Part shown: in pieces, positions 61,645 through 64,000 of the stretch | Layout of the letters: each line of letters opens with the position of its first letter | Position numbering within the stretch: position 1 is the first letter of the stretch | Assembly (NCBI GenBank): GCA_022449455.1 | Contig: JAKUPL010000023.1 | Coordinates: 1-64,000, forward strand | Length of the DNA: 64,000 nt | From: Alcanivorax sp. | GTDB lineage: Bacteria > Pseudomonadota > Gammaproteobacteria > Pseudomonadales > Alcanivoracaceae | Direction: 5' to 3' | The notes under the pieces: generated by a model | Told to the model about the DNA's origin: nothing | The model's input: the letters and a program-made list of their open reading frames with translations, nothing else | Databases searched by the model: none | Program-made: the position numbers and the translations under genes

Positions 61645-62322
61645 ATGCCCGTCGTTTACTTGATCCGCCATGGCCAGGCGAGCTTTGGCGCGGAGAACTA
61701 TGACGCCCTGTCCGAACAGGGCTGGGAGCAGAGCCGGGTGCTGGGTCGTCATCTTCGCGAGCAGAACCTGGGCGCCCCGCGGGTGCTGTGCGGCGCCATG
61801 CAGCGACACCGGGAAACCGCCGAGGCGACCCTGGAGGCCCTGGATCTGCCCCGCGAATGGCACACTGATCCCGGCTTCAATGAGTATGATCATCAGAGCC
61901 TGATGCGGGTGCACTGGCCGGAATCCCAGGACCGGGCCGCGCTGGCGCGCTGGATGGGCGAGCAGGCGCAGCCGCGCCGCGCCTTCCAGGCGCGCTTCGA
62001 GGAAGCGCTGCGCCGCTGGCAGCGCGGCGAGGACGATTACCCGGAAACCTGGGCGGCGTTCCGCGAACGCGTGCTGGCCTCGCTGTACAGCCTGGCCAAC
62101 GGCCTGGAGAAGGGCGACAGCGCGCTGGTGTTCACCTCCGGCGGCGCCATCAGCGTGGCCATCCAGCATTTGCTGGAATTGGACGACGAGGCGCTGATCA
62201 CCTTCAACCGGGGGCTGATCAACACCAGCGTCACGCGGCTGCTGGTCAATACCGGGCGACTGCGGCTGGCCACGCTCAATGAACACCTGCATCTGAGCGG
62301 CGACCTGCTGACCTACCGCTGA
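61645..62322 (+). CDS. histidine phosphatase (phosphoglycerate mutase-like)
   Basis: The 225-residue protein has the RHG phosphohistidine motif in VYLIRHGQASFG, LSEQGWEQSRVLG and, near the end, VFTSGGAISVAIQHLLEL with the second His replaced by a nearby residue. It is of the SixA/PhoE-type general phosphatases rather than glycolytic mutase. The substrate is unknown. It precedes an SDR by 13 bases and is divergent from the LysR gene. Confidence 0.85.
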   Translation: MPVVYLIRHGQASFGAENYDALSEQGWEQSRVLGRHLREQNLGAPRVLCGAMQRHRETAEATLEALDLPREWHTDPGFNEYDHQSLMRVHWPESQDRAALARWMGEQAQPRRAFQARFEEALRRWQRGEDDYPETWAAFRERVLASLYSLANGLEKGDSALVFTSGGAISVAIQHLLELDDEALITFNRGLINTSVTRLLVNTGRLRLATLNEHLHLSGDLLTYR

Positions 62323-62335
62323 ACGAGGATTCGCG

Positions 62336-63088
62336 ATGACCACCCGCTCCAACATTCTGATCACCGGCGCCAGTTCCGGCCTGGGCGCCGGCATGGCGCG
62401 GCTGTTCGCCGCCAAGGGCCGCAACCTGGCCCTGTGCGCCCGGCGCCTGGACCGGCTGGAAGCGCTGCGCGAGGAACTGCTGGCCATCAATCCGTCGATC
62501 CAGGTGGTGATCGAGCCGCTGGACGTGAACGATTACGATCAGGTGTTCCAGGTGTTCCGGCGGTTCCAGCACGCCCTGGGCCGGCTCGACCGGGTGATCG
62601 TCAATGCCGGTCTGGGCAAGGGCCAGCCGTTGGGTACCGGTTATTTCCACGCCAACCGGCAAACCGCCGAAACCAACTTCGTGGCGGCGCTGGCGCAGTG
62701 CGAAGCCGCCATGGAGATTTTCCGTGAGCAGAACAGCGGCCATCTGGTGATGATGTCCTCGATGAGCGCCATGCGCGGCATGCGCAAGAACATCAACACC
62801 TACGCCGCCACCAAGGCGGGCGTGGCCAGTCTGGCGGAAGGGCTGCGCATGGAAATGCTCGGCAAGCCGATCACCGTGAGCACGATCTTTCCGGGCTACA
62901 TTCGTTCCGAGATCAACGAAAAGGTGGAAAAGGCACCCTTCATGGTGGACACCGAGACCGGCTGCCGGGCCCTGGTGGCCGCCATCGAGAAGGAACCGGC
63001 CAAGGCCTGTGTGCCGTCCTGGCCCTGGGCGCCGCTGGGCTTCGCCATGCGGGTGCTGCCGCTGTCGCTGGTGCGGCGCATGACCTGA
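62336..63088 (+). CDS. short-chain dehydrogenase/reductase
   Basis: The 250-residue enzyme has ILITGASSGLGAGMARLF, CARRLDRLEAL (Arg pair typical of NADP), VIVNAGLG in place of NNAG, MMSSMSAMRGM with the Ser, and TYAATKAGVASL with the Tyr-Lys pair. It resembles SDRs acting on fatty acyl or retinoid-type substrates. It is co-directional with the phosphatase, 13 bases after it, so the two form an operon probably read from the LysR intergenic region. Confidence 0.88.
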   Translation: MTTRSNILITGASSGLGAGMARLFAAKGRNLALCARRLDRLEALREELLAINPSIQVVIEPLDVNDYDQVFQVFRRFQHALGRLDRVIVNAGLGKGQPLGTGYFHANRQTAETNFVAALAQCEAAMEIFREQNSGHLVMMSSMSAMRGMRKNINTYAATKAGVASLAEGLRMEMLGKPITVSTIFPGYIRSEINEKVEKAPFMVDTETGCRALVAAIEKEPAKACVPSWPWAPLGFAMRVLPLSLVRRMT

Positions 63089-63098
63089 TCCGCGCGGA

Positions 63099-63941
63099 TC
63101 ACTGCCAGCCGAGGATCGGCGCCCACTCGGTCCATTCATCCTCGGCTTCGGAATTCAATTCGAAACGCTGGCCGGCGCCGGCCAGCGGCCCGGCCTGCTC
63201 CGGGGTGGCGAAGCTGACGCCGCCACGCAGCAGATTTTCCACCGAGCTGGCACGGATATCGGCGCCGGTGAACAGGCCGAAATCCACGTCCAGCCCGGAA
63301 CTGTTCCAGAATTTCGAATTGGTGCGCACCAGCTTGGCGTAGCGGGGCTGGATCACCACCTCGATTTCCACATGGCGGGCGTCCCGGGAAAGCTGACTGT
63401 CGCCGATGGTGCCCACCGCCAGGTCCCGGTAGAACACCTGCCGCCCCGGCTTCAGCGAGCCCAGGGTGTCGGCCACCAGGGTCAGCTTGAGGCCGGACTC
63501 GGGCTGCTGATCCGGCGGCGCCGACAGACCCTGGAAGCGGCTCGCCGGTTCCCCCTCGCCGGGCTTCACGGCGATGTATTTACCCTCCACCAGAGTGTCC
63601 AGATTGCGCGCCCCGGCCACGCCGATCTCCGGCTCGACGATCCAGAAGCGGCTGTTCTCCCGGGCCAGCGCACGGGCGTCCCGGTTGAGGCTGGCGTGCA
63701 CCTCCACCCGGTCGAGGTCGTCGCTGAGGCGGATCTCGTCGATCTTGCCCACCGGCACGCCCCGGTATTTGACCGGCACACCGGGCTTCAGGCCACTGCC
63801 CTGTTCGAAGGTGATCACCACGGTCTGATCGCTGCTGAGAAATTCCTGATAGAGCAGCCAGCCGGCCAGGACGATGCTGATCAACGGCACCAGCCAGATC
63901 GGCGAGGGCCAGCGAGTATTACGGGTTTGCACCTGATCCAT
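63099..63941 (-). CDS. short PqiB-like MCE-domain protein
   Basis: The 280-residue protein has one N-terminal helix (SPIWLVPLISIVLAGWLLYQ) and two MCE domains, at about residues 40-135 (VITFEQGSGLKPGVPVKYRG) and 150-245 (KLTLVADTLGSLKPGRQVFY). It should shuttle lipids between membranes as in PqiB/YebT/MlaD. PqiB in E. coli has three MCE domains and 546 residues, so this is a shortened form; the stop is clean and no continuation is seen. Its start overlaps the end of pqiA. Confidence 0.85.
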   Translation of the reverse strand: MDQVQTRNTRWPSPIWLVPLISIVLAGWLLYQEFLSSDQTVVITFEQGSGLKPGVPVKYRGVPVGKIDEIRLSDDLDRVEVHASLNRDARALARENSRFWIVEPEIGVAGARNLDTLVEGKYIAVKPGEGEPASRFQGLSAPPDQQPESGLKLTLVADTLGSLKPGRQVFYRDLAVGTIGDSQLSRDARHVEIEVVIQPRYAKLVRTNSKFWNSSGLDVDFGLFTGADIRASSVENLLRGGVSFATPEQAGPLAGAGQRFELNSEAEDEWTEWAPILGWQ

Positions 63942-64000
63942 GGTCGGGTTCCCAGAGTTGCGAAGTGACGAAGGCGTGGGCGGACAGCATGGTCAGCACC
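63919..64000 (-). CDS. pqiA: 3' end of pqiA (partial)
   Basis: Reading leftwards from the window edge, the frame encodes VLTMLSAHAFVTSQLWEPD and seven further residues before TAA. The hydrophobic end followed by LTMLSAHAF resembles the PqiA C-terminus, and PqiA is the usual partner upstream of PqiB-type proteins. The gene overlaps the MCE gene start by 23 bases. Most of it lies off the window, so the call rests on a short tail plus context. Confidence 0.6.
   Translation of the reverse strand, partial: VLTMLSAHAFVTSQLWEPDHGSGANP

Overview
The window is chromosomal DNA from a GC-rich gammaproteobacterium. Densely packed biosynthetic genes (moaA, moaB-moeA, speA/speE), choline-to-betaine genes (betB, betA, betT), a glucan periplasmic protein (opgD) and many hydrocarbon- or xenobiotic-type enzymes (P450, several short-chain dehydrogenases, nitronate monooxygenase, a hydroxychromene carboxylate isomerase homologue) suggest a marine, Alcanivorax-like (Oceanospirillales) bacterium. 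The genus is an inference from gene content; there is no rRNA or tRNA in the window to fix it.

Positions 1-25200 are an accessory metal-resistance region. On the left, a MerR regulator (1715) shares a CTGTAG-N3-CTACAG dyad with a promoter at 974-999, which should drive a leftward operon (DUF3703 protein, small exported His/Cys protein, then probably czcC off the window). A vapBC toxin-antitoxin pair sits between regulator and target. Then follow an intact nhaD, a LigB/DODA-type dioxygenase and a leftward envelope-glycosylation operon (InaA-type kinase, methyltransferase, gtrA, gtrB, and a GT-C glycosyltransferase), headed by a PmrA-like direct repeat. Upstream of that is a small two-helix membrane protein and a czcA whose first ~200 residues are gone: it is joined, at about 11528, to the last 35 codons of a second nhaD. 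To the right of this scar lies DNA that is visibly less GC-rich (about 11640-18720): an SBF-type transporter, a CadR/PbrR-type regulator divergent from an HMA-CDF cation exporter, then a long leftward run: exported His/Cys protein, czcC, czcB, czcA, a PII-like protein, gtrA, gtrB, GT-C transferase, czcD and a second copy of the small membrane protein. The gtrA-gtrB-GT-C set, the small membrane protein, the His/Cys protein and czcA therefore each occur twice, in two diverged copies, in the same relative order. This suggests a functional module that couples RND metal efflux to modification of the cell envelope.

From 25285 on, the DNA is GC-rich and mostly ordinary core genome: a hotdog thioesterase; a response regulator, histidine kinase and Cys-rich protein set; an SDR; a copper operon (CopL-like protein, copA, copB) behind a CueR-like promoter; carbonic anhydrase; moaA; slyD; LysR/MFS; opgD; nitronate monooxygenase; a moaB-moeA-SDR-tetR operon; a P450; an MscS-type channel; a cluster of small envelope genes including a Kunitz/BPTI-domain lipoprotein; YjbQ; a D-2-hydroxyacid dehydrogenase; TudS-like DUF523; the bet genes; speA/speE; an HxlR/SDR divergent pair; a LysR; a phosphoglycerate-mutase-like phosphatase; another SDR; and a short PqiB-like MCE protein following the 3' end of pqiA.

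Notable non-coding structure includes a perfect 64-bp palindrome at 39897-39960 that supplies the stop codon of a tetR gene, a 27-bp inverted repeat around a 53-nt loop at 44677-44783, a palindrome holding two convergent stop codons at 58367-58388, and paired candidate HxlR operators at 59759-59810. No transposase, integrase, CRISPR array, tRNA or rRNA was seen.
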